A stretch of 34,919 nt of DNA from Bacillus sp. AFS098217. GTDB lineage: Bacteria; Bacillota; Bacilli; Bacillales; Bacillaceae_G. The translations under genes and the position numbers were made by a program. Under the pieces are notes generated by a model that had not been told where the DNA came from, ran no database searches, and saw only the letters and a program-made list of their open reading frames with translations. Within the stretch, counting starts at the first letter, position 1; each line of letters opens with the position of its first letter. This document shows positions 7,835 to 15,375 of the stretch, piece after piece. The DNA lies in NCBI RefSeq assembly GCF_002551815.1, contig NZ_NVPR01000012.1, positions 7,248 through 42,166 of the forward strand. The letters run 5' to 3'.

Positions 7835-7990
7835 TTAAACAAACGTTTGGTTAATTATTCAAGTTTTCTCCAACCTCTTTATACTGCTCGTTTCCCCTTA
7901 CTTACATATGGATGGTTATTCAACACCTGTGAAATAGCAGTAACCGAAACACCAGCTAGCTTTGCAAGATCTTTAATATTAGCTAGCCAT
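7835..7990 (-). pseudogene. Decayed N-terminus of a LacI-family repressor
   Basis: On the minus strand an ATG at 7990 follows GGGAGGGAG by 7 nt, then a GCTA duplication shifts the frame. The next frame reads NIKDLAKLAGVSVTAISQ and continues VLNNHPYVSKGKRAV, the LacI-family helix-turn-helix and hinge. A second shift gives YKEVGENLNN, a stop and PNV. Nothing after about 7835 is recognisable, so only about 50 codons of DNA-binding domain survive. The relic shows that a regulator gene once stood upstream of cassette 2. Confidence 0.75.
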
Positions 7991-8071
7991 CTGTTCACTC
8001 CCTCCCTTAACATAATGAATTTCATAAACATGTGTAAAATATTCTCATCCTTACATCTTTTTATCGCTTTC

Positions 8072-8135
8072 TTACAAAAGTGTAATCTTCCTGTAAGCTA
8101 ATTCGATAGTTACTTCTCTCTATATTTCGTACAAT
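8072..8135 (+). promoter_or_regulatory. Shared-architecture promoter (site 4) for cassette 2
   Basis: TTACA-AAAG-TGTAA (8072-8085), 6 nt, TGTAA (8092-8096), GCTAATTCGAT, 22 nt, -10 TACAAT (8130-8135). Confidence 0.75.
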
Positions 8136-8180
8136 TGAGTCAGAAAGTAACAACAACCATTCGAAAAGGAGCGGATACAC

Positions 8181-8288
8181 ATGATGAACAACATCAAAAT
8201 CAAAACAAACAAATTCATAAATACAACGAGTATGGTTTTATCCGCTCTTATCGATGCAAAATCAGTTGCTGCTTCATTAAACAAGTAA
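8181..8288 (+). CDS. Cassette peptide A2, 35 residues
   Basis: The product starts MMNNIKIKTNKFINTTSMVL and continues SALIDAKSVAASLNK. The ATG is preceded by AAAAGGAG, 10 nt away. A homologue lies at 9284-9385; the two share KTNKF, MVLSALIDAK and a C-terminal LN(K/R). The peptide is cationic at the N-terminus and could form an amphipathic helix. The B-type gene follows after 13 nt, so the two are surely co-transcribed. No known family is recognised. Confidence 0.7.
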   Translation: MMNNIKIKTNKFINTTSMVLSALIDAKSVAASLNK

Positions 8289-8301
8289 GGAGAATTTCAG
8301 T

Positions 8302-8397
8302 ATGAACAATATTACTTTTAACAAATTAGACTTTATCGGATTAGCTAGCGGCTCATTTCTTCTTACTACTTTTATTTACGCTGCTACGCTGCTATAA
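8302..8397 (+). CDS. Cassette peptide B2, 31 residues
   Basis: The peptide begins MNNITFNKLDFIGLASG and ends FIYAATLL, nearly identical to B1 (635) and B3 (9398) over the first 17 residues, then hydrophobic. AAGGAG overlaps the end of the A2 gene (TAAGGAG) and precedes the ATG by about 11 nt, typical of coupled translation. It is one predicted helix with a GLASG packing motif. The function is unknown; see the regulon finding. Confidence 0.75.
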   Translation: MNNITFNKLDFIGLASGSFLLTTFIYAATLL

Positions 8398-8434
8398 TTT
8401 TGTGTCCCTTTCCCCTTTATATAAATAGTAATAG

Positions 8435-8466
8435 AAAAGACGACCGTCTATGCCCGGTCGTCTTTT
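8435..8466. terminator. Terminator between cassette 2 and the acyltransferase gene
   Basis: AAAAGACGACCG (8435-8446) pairs perfectly with CGGTCGTCTTTT (8455-8466). It works in both directions, ending cassette 2 and the convergent gene at 8468-9073. Confidence 0.88.
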
Positions 8467-8467
8467 C

Positions 8468-9073
8468 CTATTTTTTGTTTTGTTGCAAAATTTCTTTCAA
8501 TTCTTCAAATGTTGTATTCAATTGATCCGTCATCATTTTCATAGCAGTTTTTCGATCTACTGCTTCTCCTGCTCCTACTTGAATTGGGTTCCCAAAGATT
8601 AGTTGCGCCCTTTTCCCTTTCATCAATTCTTTTACACTCGATGGCCCAATATAAGCTGCCGGTACTAAAGGGACATTAGAGCGCATTGCAATCGTAACAG
8701 CTCCTGCTTTTAAAGAAGCATCCTCTGTCGATCTCGTTCCACTTGGAAAAATCCCTACTACTTTACCCTCTTTTAATAAACGAGATGGGATTTTCAATGT
8801 ACTTGGTCCTGGATTTGCACGATCTACTGGAAAGGCATTTACATTCTTAAAAAACCAATTTGTAAATTTCCCTTCAAACAGTTCCTTTTTCGCCATGTAA
8901 TGAATTTCCGTTGGATACATCCCTGTCGCTAACATTAAAACATCCATAAAACTTGTGTGCGTACAAGCAACAACATATGGTCCTCCTTCAGGTAATTTTT
9001 CTTTCCCCTGAACCTCCACTTTTCCAACAGTCTTAAATATATATTTCAACAAAAATGTAATTGGCTTATACAT
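8468..9073 (-). CDS. PlsC-like 1-acyl-glycerol-3-phosphate acyltransferase
   Basis: The 201 residues carry the acyltransferase HX4D motif (HTSFMD, H39-D44) and a motif III equivalent IFPSGTRS near 110. The usual FPEGTR glutamate is serine here, which may affect glycerol-phosphate binding. The family transfers an acyl chain to lysophosphatidic acid at the inner membrane. AAAGGA precedes the ATG by 9 nt. It lies alone between two peptide cassettes. Whether it is the main PlsC or a paralogue cannot be decided here. Confidence 0.85.
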   Translation of the reverse strand: MYKPITFLLKYIFKTVGKVEVQGKEKLPEGGPYVVACTHTSFMDVLMLATGMYPTEIHYMAKKELFEGKFTNWFFKNVNAFPVDRANPGPSTLKIPSRLLKEGKVVGIFPSGTRSTEDASLKAGAVTIAMRSNVPLVPAAYIGPSSVKELMKGKRAQLIFGNPIQVGAGEAVDRKTAMKMMTDQLNTTFEELKEILQQNKK

Positions 9074-9172
9074 TTGTTTCGTTCCTTTCTAAACATCCGA
9101 ATTTTAATCCTATCTATACAGCAATTATAACACTAACCTTTAGTAGTTGGTAATAAAATTAAGTATTAATTA

Positions 9173-9236
9173 TTACAAAAGTGTAACTTTACTGTAAGCT
9201 AATTCGATAGTTCCTCTTGCCAGGATTTCATATAAT
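9173..9236 (+). promoter_or_regulatory. Shared-architecture promoter (site 5) for cassette 3
   Basis: TTACA-AAAG-TGTAA (9173-9186), 6 nt, TGTAA (9193-9197), GCTAATTCGAT, 22 nt, -10 TATAAT (9231-9236). Confidence 0.75.
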
Positions 9237-9283
9237 TAAGACAGAAACAAGGGCAACAATCATTCGAAAAGGAGCGGATACGC

Positions 9284-9385
9284 ATGATGAACAAAATGAA
9301 AACAAACAAATTTGTAAGCATAATGGGCATGGTGCTATCCGCCCTAATCGATGCAAAGGCTGTTTCTACTACTTTAAACCGATAA
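9284..9385 (+). CDS. Cassette peptide A3, 33 residues
   Basis: The product begins MMNKMKTNKFVSIMGMVL and continues SALIDAKAVSTTLNR. It is homologous to A2 at 8181; the leader before it (CATTCGAAAAGGAGCGGATA) is also identical. The ribosome binding site is AAAAGGAG, about 10 nt before the ATG. Conservation of the reading frame while the third bases vary between A2 and A3 supports real translation. Confidence 0.7.
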   Translation: MMNKMKTNKFVSIMGMVLSALIDAKAVSTTLNR

Positions 9386-9397
9386 GGAGAGATTAGA

Positions 9398-9499
9398 ATG
9401 AACAACATTACTTTTAACAAATTAGACTTTATTGGACTTGCAAGCGGCGCAGCTCTTCTTACTGCTTTCATTTACGCATTTGCTCAAGTCCTTGTCTAA
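9398..9499 (+). CDS. Cassette peptide B3, 33 residues
   Basis: The peptide begins MNNITFNKLDFIGLASG and ends FAQVLV. It shares the first 16-20 residues with B1 and B2, while the hydrophobic tail differs most at the last seven positions. AAGGAGAG directly follows the A3 stop codon and precedes the ATG by about 8 nt. It is co-transcribed with A3. The antisense frame over this stretch is a shadow. Confidence 0.75.
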   Translation: MNNITFNKLDFIGLASGAALLTAFIYAFAQVLV

Positions 9500-9532
9500 A
9501 AAACTTTGTTTCCCTGAACCCCTTTATATAGA

Positions 9533-9569
9533 GAAAAGGCTGTTCGTCCTATGGACAAGCAGCTTTTTT
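9533..9569. terminator. Terminator between cassette 3 and the molybdate regulator
   Basis: AAAAGGCTGTTCGTCC pairs imperfectly with GGACAAGCAGCTTTTTT around TAT; the T-run is on the plus strand and an A-run opposite, so it can serve both convergent genes. Confidence 0.7.
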
Positions 9570-10488
9570 AATTCGTTTCATATATAATTTGGCCTGTTTT
9601 ACTTATATCGTACCCACCGATTGCTCGTAATTCATTTTGAAAATCTTTAGATTGCAAGATGTCTTTTACTCCTTCAATCAGCTGTTCATTTTCTTTGTTC
9701 TTTAAAATAACTAAATCATATTGCTCTTTCATAAGCGGGATAAAATCTACATTTACAATTTGCGCTACCTTTTCTGCCCCTACGCCAACATCAGCCTTTC
9801 CGCTAGCAATTTGAGAAGCAACACCAAGATGATTAGATTCTTCCCATTCATACCCACTAATATTTGCTTTATCTAACTTTTGAATGCGTACCTGCTCATC
9901 TACTAACACTCGGATGCCTGATCCTTTTTCACGATTTACAAATTGAATAGACGGCTTATCTAAGTCAGTCCATGTCTGTACTCCTTTTGGATTTCCTTTT
10001 TGCACATAAAACCCAACGTTTCTCGCTAGTAAATTTATTACGATACATGGTTGTCCAACTAAAATGCGCTTTACGTACGGAACATTATATGTACCAGTTT
10101 CACCATCAAATAAATGTAAACTAACAACGCTCCCTTCTCCTTGATACATCTTTACTAAACTCGTTAAACTACCTTGATGTGCTCTTAATATATTAGAATT
10201 TGGCAGCCGGTTTTCTATATGTTTGGCTAGCATATCTAACGTTAGTTCTTGTCCACTAATGACGCATGTATTTCCGCTACTCTTCTCTTCCATCTTTACA
10301 GGAGATACTTGTACTTTTCCTATTTTCATTTGATTAATATATTGTTCTAAATCCACAGCATCAATGCGCATTTGTCTACCAACCCTATAAGAAGGCAGTT
10401 CTCCTTTTTTAATTAAGTCGTACACAGTTAGCTTTGATACCTTTAATCGTTTCGCTACTTCTTCCGTTGTGTAGGAATGATAATCCAT
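9568..10488 (-). CDS. Excisionase-type HTH regulator with periplasmic-binding-like domain (molybdate-locus regulator)
   Basis: The 306 residues consist of an N-terminal MerR/excisionase-like helix-turn-helix (YTTEEVAKRLKVSKLTVYDL, then IKKGELPSYRVGRQMRID, to about 55) and a C-terminal PBP-like domain (about 85-300, with VNREKGSGIRVLVDEQ). This architecture is known for regulators beside molybdate transport genes, where the second domain likely senses an oxyanion or cofactor. I chose ATG 10488 because GAGGAA precedes it by 6 nt; ATG 10515 has no ribosome binding site. It is divergent from modA with a 13-bp inverted repeat between them. The ligand is an inference from context. Confidence 0.8.
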   Translation of the reverse strand: MDYHSYTTEEVAKRLKVSKLTVYDLIKKGELPSYRVGRQMRIDAVDLEQYINQMKIGKVQVSPVKMEEKSSGNTCVISGQELTLDMLAKHIENRLPNSNILRAHQGSLTSLVKMYQGEGSVVSLHLFDGETGTYNVPYVKRILVGQPCIVINLLARNVGFYVQKGNPKGVQTWTDLDKPSIQFVNREKGSGIRVLVDEQVRIQKLDKANISGYEWEESNHLGVASQIASGKADVGVGAEKVAQIVNVDFIPLMKEQYDLVILKNKENEQLIEGVKDILQSKDFQNELRAIGGYDISKTGQIIYETN

Positions 10489-10576
10489 AGGCGATTCCTC
10501 ACTTTCTTCCTTCATTGTAACAAAGAAAAGAATATTTCTCCTATTTTTTCAAACAGTGATATATTTCACATTATAT

Positions 10577-10620
10577 TTAATTATAACTATTTATAATTAA
10601 ATATAATTAGTTATAATTAA
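10577..10620. promoter_or_regulatory. Candidate operator in the regulator/modA intergenic region
   Basis: TTAATTATAACTA (10577-10589) and TAGTTATAATTAA (10608-10620) are perfect 13-bp inverted arms, centres 31 bp apart, with a further TTATAATTAAATATAA between them. It is placed to control both divergent genes. The AT-richness lowers specificity. Confidence 0.5.
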
Positions 10621-10648
10621 TATGGTAAAAAGAAAGGGGATTATATGT

Positions 10649-11455
10649 ATGAACAAATTTACATTACGATTTATTGGGGCATTCATACTTTCTTTCTTTC
10701 TCATTTTGAGTAGTGCCTGCACAAATGGGGAAAAGAAAGAAAAAACGAACGCGAAAGAAGAAAAGACAGTTGAACTTACTATATCTGCAGCTGCTAGTTT
10801 GCAGGATGCTTTTAAAGAAATCGAAAAACAATATAAGAAGAAAGAACCAAATATTAAACTTTCCTTTAACTTCGGTGGTTCTGGCGCACTTCAGCAACAA
10901 ATTGAACAGGGCGCTCCTGCTGATTTATTCTTTTCCGCAGCAGAAGATAAATTTCAAACACTTGTAAAAAAAGGGATTATCAATGAAAAAGAAGGTAAAA
11001 ACCTTCTTGGAAATGAGCTCGTTTTAGTTGTTCCAAAAGAAAGTTCTCTTAAAACATTTCAAGAGTTAAAAGAAGATAAAGTGAAAAAATTAGCAATCGG
11101 TACACCTGAATCTGTACCGGCAGGAAAATATGCAAAAGCTTCTCTTACACATGAAAATCTTTGGAATGACCTTCAAAATAAAATTGTATTTACAAAAGAT
11201 GTTCGCCAAGTGTTAACATATGTAGAAACAGGTAATGTAGACGCTGGTATTGTATACAAAACAGACGCTCTCATTTCAGACAAAGTGAAAATTGTCGATG
11301 CGGCGCCAGCTAATTCTCATGAACCTATCCACTATCCAGTAGGGGTTATAAAAGAATCGAAACATAAGGAAGAGGCGACTTCATTCTATGAATATTTACA
11401 GTCAAAAGATGCACAATCTATCTTTAAAAAATATGGATTTACAATCCTTTCATAA
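10649..11455 (+). CDS. modA: Molybdate ABC transporter substrate-binding lipoprotein ModA
   Basis: The 268 residues begin with a lipoprotein signal (MNKFTLRFIG, hydrophobic core, SSAC with Cys24). The mature protein has ModA hallmarks: ISAAASLQDAFKEIE near 47, FNFGGSGALQQQIEQGAPADLFFSA (two parts, about 70-95) and a late DAGIVYKTDA. It captures molybdate outside the membrane. I start at ATG 10649, 9 nt after AAAGGGG, rather than 10622. modB follows after 5 nt. Confidence 0.9.
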   Translation: MNKFTLRFIGAFILSFFLILSSACTNGEKKEKTNAKEEKTVELTISAAASLQDAFKEIEKQYKKKEPNIKLSFNFGGSGALQQQIEQGAPADLFFSAAEDKFQTLVKKGIINEKEGKNLLGNELVLVVPKESSLKTFQELKEDKVKKLAIGTPESVPAGKYAKASLTHENLWNDLQNKIVFTKDVRQVLTYVETGNVDAGIVYKTDALISDKVKIVDAAPANSHEPIHYPVGVIKESKHKEEATSFYEYLQSKDAQSIFKKYGFTILS

Positions 11456-11460
11456 CTATT

Positions 11461-12135
11461 ATGGCACTTGATACACTTTGGTCACCTGTTTTTCTTTCTT
11501 TACGAGTAGCTGCATGCGCCACCATCATTGTTATGATTTTTGGCACAGTAATTGGACGAGTATTAGCACGCTCCTCGTGGCGTTACAAAGTGCTATTAGA
11601 AACCATTTTCTTATTGCCAATGGTACTCCCGCCAACTGTAATTGGTTTCTTTCTCATTATTATTTTTGGGAATAACAGTCCGATTGGAAAATGGATTGAA
11701 TCATTGTTTCAGCAATCGATTATGTTTACATCTTGGGCTGCTGTTATTGCTTCAACAATTGTTTCATTCCCACTTATGTATCAATCTGCCAAAACAGGAT
11801 TTTCGATTGCAAATGAACAAATTGAAGACGGTGCTCGTGACCTTGGAGCAAGTGAATATCAAGTCTTTTTACACGTCACACTACCACTTGCATTCCCGGC
11901 ACTACTGAGCGGTATGATCTTAAGCTTTGTACGAGCACTTGGCGAGTTTGGTGCGACGCTGATGTTTGCTGGAAACATTCCTGGAAAAACACAAACGATT
12001 CCAACGGCCATTTATATGGCAATTGATGCAAGTAATATGCAGCTTGCTTGGACACTTGTTATCATAACAGTTAGCATGTCACTCATTTTTTTATTGTGCA
12101 TTCAATTTATTAATAAAAGAATTACTTCTTCTTAA
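11461..12135 (+). CDS. modB: Molybdate ABC transporter permease ModB
   Basis: The 224 residues have about five or six membrane helices and the permease EAA-type loop (EQIEDGARDLGASEYQVF) that docks on the ATPase, followed by FVRALGEFGATLMFAGN, typical of ModB. The ATG lies 5 nt after the modA stop with no clear ribosome binding site, so translation is probably coupled. No modC ATPase follows: the stop codon is immediately succeeded by a terminator. The ATPase must be encoded elsewhere or shared. Confidence 0.9.
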   Translation: MALDTLWSPVFLSLRVAACATIIVMIFGTVIGRVLARSSWRYKVLLETIFLLPMVLPPTVIGFFLIIIFGNNSPIGKWIESLFQQSIMFTSWAAVIASTIVSFPLMYQSAKTGFSIANEQIEDGARDLGASEYQVFLHVTLPLAFPALLSGMILSFVRALGEFGATLMFAGNIPGKTQTIPTAIYMAIDASNMQLAWTLVIITVSMSLIFLLCIQFINKRITSS

Positions 12136-12164
12136 AGCAGCTTTCGACAAAAGCTGCTTTTTTA
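12134..12164 (+). terminator. modAB terminator
   Basis: AAAGCAGCTTT (12134-12144) and AAAGCTGCTTT (12150-12160) form a perfect 11-bp stem followed by T-run. Confidence 0.88.
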
Positions 12165-12209
12165 TTTCCCGAAAAATAAAATGTTTTGTAGAATAACAAA
12201 AAATTAACC

Positions 12210-12273
12210 TTACAAAAATGTAATTTTCTTGTAAGCTAATTCGATAGTTACTATTGGTCACATTTCATATAAT
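12210..12273 (+). promoter_or_regulatory. Shared-architecture promoter (site 6), no cassette behind it
   Basis: TTACA-AAAA-TGTAA (12210-12223), 6 nt, TGTAA (12230-12234), GCTAATTCGAT, 22 nt, -10 TATAAT (12268-12273): all distances are as in sites 1-5. Confidence 0.7.
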
Positions 12274-12279
12274 GAAGAC

Positions 12280-12396
12280 ATAAAGTAACACTTTTGGGAA
12301 ATAGATTGTCCCCATCTTCCCATTAGCTAAAAAGAGCTGCATCATTTTAGTTCCCCACCCCCTTAAAAAGATCTCAAATTGAGATCTTTTTTTATT
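12280..12396 (+). ncRNA. Candidate small RNA or cassette relic behind site 6
   Basis: From the predicted start to the terminator (AAAAGATCTC/GAGATCTTTT, 12366-12390, then T-run) there are about 110 nt. The only ATG frame is three codons and there is no ribosome binding site. The C-rich stretch before the terminator (TTCCCCACCCCCTT) resembles the cassette 3' UTRs, so this is either a cassette that lost its ORFs or a transcript that acts as RNA. Confidence 0.45.
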
Positions 12397-12499
12397 GCAA
12401 TTAATGACGAAATTTTTATATTTATAACAATATACATTCTATTTGAATTTACTTTCTAAAAAGAGCATTTTCCTGTTATTATATGAAAGTGTTTGAAAA

Positions 12500-12593
12500 A
12501 ATGAAGAAATGAAAACGCATTTATATCGTAAATTCTTCATCCTGTTTTAACGATCGTTAATCTTCTACTTTTCAAGTGGAGAATTACCAATCG
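12500..12593 (+). promoter_or_regulatory. Palindromes upstream of the sugar transporter gene
   Basis: Three elements are visible. A cre-like sequence ATGAAAACGCATTTA (12507-12521) has one mismatch to the CcpA consensus. TTAACGATCGTTAA (12547-12560) is a perfect 14-bp palindrome. Then TTCTACTTTTCAAGTGGAGAA is a hairpin bracketed by AACGAT and ATCGTT. These could be operator sites or a leader structure. Confidence 0.4.
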
Positions 12594-12644
12594 TTAGAAC
12601 GAATTTTAGTTATATTAATATAGTAAAATGGAAGGAGTCTTGTA

Positions 12645-13496
12645 ATGGACATTTTATTAGCGCTTCTGCCTGCAATTGCGTGGGGAAACGTCTTATTAGT
12701 AAGCGTAAAAATGGGCGGTGGTGCATATAGCCAAACGGTAGGTATGACAATCGGTGCTCTATTCTTCGCATCAATTATGTTTGCATTTACACAGCCAACA
12801 CTTACTTTAACAGTTTTAATCGTAGGTTTTATTTCAGGTATATTCTGGGCTTTAGGACAAGTTAACCAATTAAAAACTGTTGAAACATTAGGTGTTTCAA
12901 CCACTGTTACCATTTCAACAGGTATGCAACTTGTAGCTACTTCTATCTTTGGGGTAATTGTATTCCATGAATGGACAACTACAACTACAATTATTCTGGG
13001 AACGATTGCAATTCTATTAATTGTTGTTGGTGTTGTCTTCACTTCTTTAGATGATAAAGAAAATGCGCAACCACCTGGTCAATTTAAAAAAGGTATCCTT
13101 ACACTAATTCTCTCAACATTTGGATATCTAGTATATGTAATCATTATTCGTTGGTATAACATCGATGGTTGGGCTGCTATCCTACCACAAGCTGTTGGTA
13201 TGTTTGCCGGTGCCGTACTCTTAACTGCAAAACATAAACCTTTCAATAAATATGCAATTCGCAATATCTTATCTGGTTTATTATGGGGTACAGGTAACTT
13301 ATTCTTATTCCTTTCTCAGCCAAAAGTTGGTGTTGCAACAAGTTTCTCGTTATCCCAAACGGGAATCGTTATCTCAACATTTGGTGCAATTGTCTTCTTA
13401 GGTGAGAAGAAAACAAAACGACAAATGGTGTTTATTGCACTTGGTAGTGTCTTAATTATCGGCGGTGCTGTATTACTAGGATTAACAAAAAAATAA
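12645..13496 (+). CDS. glcU: GRP-family sugar (glucose/ribose) uptake transporter, GlcU-like
   Basis: The 283 residues contain ten predicted membrane helices in two five-helix halves, the drug/metabolite-transporter fold. The start MDILLALLPAIAWGNVLLVS and the segment GQVNQLKTVETLGVSTTVTI are typical of GlcU/RbsU glucose:H+ transporters of Bacilli. A good AAGGAG lies 9 nt upstream. It is monocistronic, not followed by a glucose dehydrogenase gene as in B. subtilis, and has a strong terminator. The substrate could also be ribose. Confidence 0.8.
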   Translation: MDILLALLPAIAWGNVLLVSVKMGGGAYSQTVGMTIGALFFASIMFAFTQPTLTLTVLIVGFISGIFWALGQVNQLKTVETLGVSTTVTISTGMQLVATSIFGVIVFHEWTTTTTIILGTIAILLIVVGVVFTSLDDKENAQPPGQFKKGILTLILSTFGYLVYVIIIRWYNIDGWAAILPQAVGMFAGAVLLTAKHKPFNKYAIRNILSGLLWGTGNLFLFLSQPKVGVATSFSLSQTGIVISTFGAIVFLGEKKTKRQMVFIALGSVLIIGGAVLLGLTKK

Positions 13497-13516
13497 TGTA
13501 TTCATAAACACAATAC

Positions 13517-13566
13517 AAACCTAGCATGTAAGTTGGATATATGACTTATATGCTAGGTTTTTTCAT
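13517..13566 (+). terminator. Terminator of the sugar transporter gene
   Basis: AAACCTAGCATGTAAGT pairs with ACTTATATGCTAGGTTT (13544-13560), followed by six T. Confidence 0.85.
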
Positions 13567-13728
13567 TTTACTTCAACCGACGCATATCTCCCTGATAGAG
13601 TGAAACTTTAATAAATAGGAATATTACTGCTCATTCATATGAGATACAAGTCTTTTCTTTTTACAAAAATCTCTCACAAATGTTATCGTTTTTTATAATA
13701 TCTCTGAGAATAGGAAGGAATAAAGGAT

Positions 13729-14532
13729 ATGCAAAAAAAACATCGAATTTTATTTATTGGTGCCGGACGTATGGCAGAAGCAATATTTACTGGCCTACTT
13801 AAGACGAGTAAAGAATACATCGAAGAAATTATTGTATCTAATCGAAGCGATACAGAAAAGCTCAAACAATTAGAGCAACGATATGGCGTATCGACTACAA
13901 ATGATTGGAAACAGTATATCAAAGCTGTGGATACCATCGTTTTAGCAATGCCACCAGCTGCACATGAACAGTTATTAGCGGAATTATCTCCTCTTCTAAC
14001 TCATCAGTTTGTAGTAACCGTTGCTGCTGGAATTGGCCCATCTTACTTAGAAGAAAAACTTCCTCAAGGTACACCAGTTGCCTGGATTATGCCAAATACA
14101 GCTGCGACGATTGGACAGTCTATCTCCTTATATACGATGGGGCATTCCGTAAATGAAGAACAGCAAGAAACACTGCAACTTCTTTTAAAGGGCATTGGTA
14201 CATCACAACTTTGCACTGAAGAAGAAATTCATAGGCTAACTGCTGTTACCGGCAGTGCACCAGCCTTCCTGTACCACTTTGCTGAAGGTCTAATTGAAGC
14301 AACAAAAAGTTATGGGATTAATGAAGCAACAGCAAAACATCTTGTCATTCAAATGATTGCTGGTTCTGCTGCTATGCTCAAGCAAGAACAAGATCCAGCC
14401 ATGCTGCGGGAACAAGTGACAACGCCAGGTGGTTCAACTGCAGAAGGTTTAAATGTTTTATATGAGCATAATTTCGCAAAGATCATTCACCAAGCAATTG
14501 AAGCAACAAATAAAAAAGCTAGGGGGAAATAA
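13729..14532 (+). CDS. Pyrroline-5-carboxylate reductase (ProC family)
   Basis: The 267-residue protein reduces pyrroline-5-carboxylate to proline with NAD(P)H. The N-terminal nucleotide fold shows [18 protein letters not shown] (residues 6-23); the C-terminal signature [16 protein letters not shown] near 230 is the ProC family mark, and [13 protein letters not shown] near 170 lines the substrate site. AAGGAATAAAGG precedes the ATG. The next gene begins 1 nt after its stop, so the pair is an operon. Bacilli carry several ProC paralogues and I cannot say which this is. Confidence 0.88.
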   Translation: MQKKHRILFIGAGRMAEAIFTGLLKTSKEYIEEIIVSNRSDTEKLKQLEQRYGVSTTNDWKQYIKAVDTIVLAMPPAAHEQLLAELSPLLTHQFVVTVAAGIGPSYLEEKLPQGTPVAWIMPNTAATIGQSISLYTMGHSVNEEQQETLQLLLKGIGTSQLCTEEEIHRLTAVTGSAPAFLYHFAEGLIEATKSYGINEATAKHLVIQMIAGSAAMLKQEQDPAMLREQVTTPGGSTAEGLNVLYEHNFAKIIHQAIEATNKKARGK

Positions 14533-14533
14533 T

Positions 14534-15367
14534 ATGACAATCACAAGTTTACAAGATTACACAACATTACATAACGGCGTGAAGATGCCTTGGTTTGGTC
14601 TAGGTGTTTTTAAAGTTGAAGATGGTACAGAAGTTATTGATTCTGTAAAAGCAGCTATCAAAAACGGATACCGTAGCATTGATACAGCGGCTATATATAA
14701 AAATGAAGAAGGTGTTGGACAAGCAATTCGAGAATCTGGTATTCCGCGCGAAGAACTATTCATTACATCAAAAGTATGGAATAGTGATCAAGATTATGAG
14801 TCAACATTACAAGCTTTCGAAACTACATTAGAAAAACTTGGTTTAGAATATTTAGATCTTTATTTAGTACACTGGCCTGTAAAAGGAAAATACACTGAGT
14901 CATGGAGAGCATTAGAAAAACTTTATAAAGATGGTCGCGTTCGTGCTATCGGCGTCAGCAATTTCCATATTCACCATCTACAAGATGTATTCGAAATCGC
15001 TGAGATTAAACCAATGGTTAACCAAGTCGAATATCACCCACGTCTAACACAAGAAGAACTGCATGCTTTTTGTAAAGAACATCGCATTCAACTTGAAGCT
15101 TGGTCACCATTAATGCAAGGTCAATTACTTGATCATCCAACATTGCAGGAAATTGCTACAAAGTATAACAAATCAACTGCTCAAATCATTTTACGCTGGG
15201 ATCTGCAAAATGAAGTTGTGACTATCCCAAAATCAATTAAAGAACATCGCATTATTGAGAATGCAAATATCTTTGATTTTGAATTAAGCACTGAAGATAT
15301 GAAAGCTATTCAATCATTAAATGAAAATCACCGCGTTGGTCCAGATCCTGACAATTTTAACTTTTAA
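14534..15367 (+). CDS. Aldo/keto reductase (YvgN/YtbE-like)
   Basis: The 277 residues form a TIM-barrel NADPH-dependent reductase. The catalytic tetrad is visible: Asp and Tyr in [13 protein letters not shown], Lys in FITSKVWN, His in LYLVHWP. The end [19 protein letters not shown] is the cofactor-binding part. B. subtilis YvgN reduces methylglyoxal and other aldehydes, so detoxification is likely. I start at ATG 14534 (AGGGGGAAATAAT before it); the frame opens further upstream inside the ProC gene. It is co-transcribed with that gene. Confidence 0.9.
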   Translation: MTITSLQDYTTLHNGVKMPWFGLGVFKVEDGTEVIDSVKAAIKNGYRSIDTAAIYKNEEGVGQAIRESGIPREELFITSKVWNSDQDYESTLQAFETTLEKLGLEYLDLYLVHWPVKGKYTESWRALEKLYKDGRVRAIGVSNFHIHHLQDVFEIAEIKPMVNQVEYHPRLTQEELHAFCKEHRIQLEAWSPLMQGQLLDHPTLQEIATKYNKSTAQIILRWDLQNEVVTIPKSIKEHRIIENANIFDFELSTEDMKAIQSLNENHRVGPDPDNFNF

Positions 15368-15375
15368 AAAGAAAG

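Noticed and set aside
7814-8101. Plus-strand ORF of 95 residues
   Set aside because: It is the antisense of the LacI-family relic and runs into promoter site 4.
9199-9471. Minus-strand ORF of 90 residues
   Set aside because: It is antisense to the A3 and B3 peptide genes, which are supported by homology to cassette 2.
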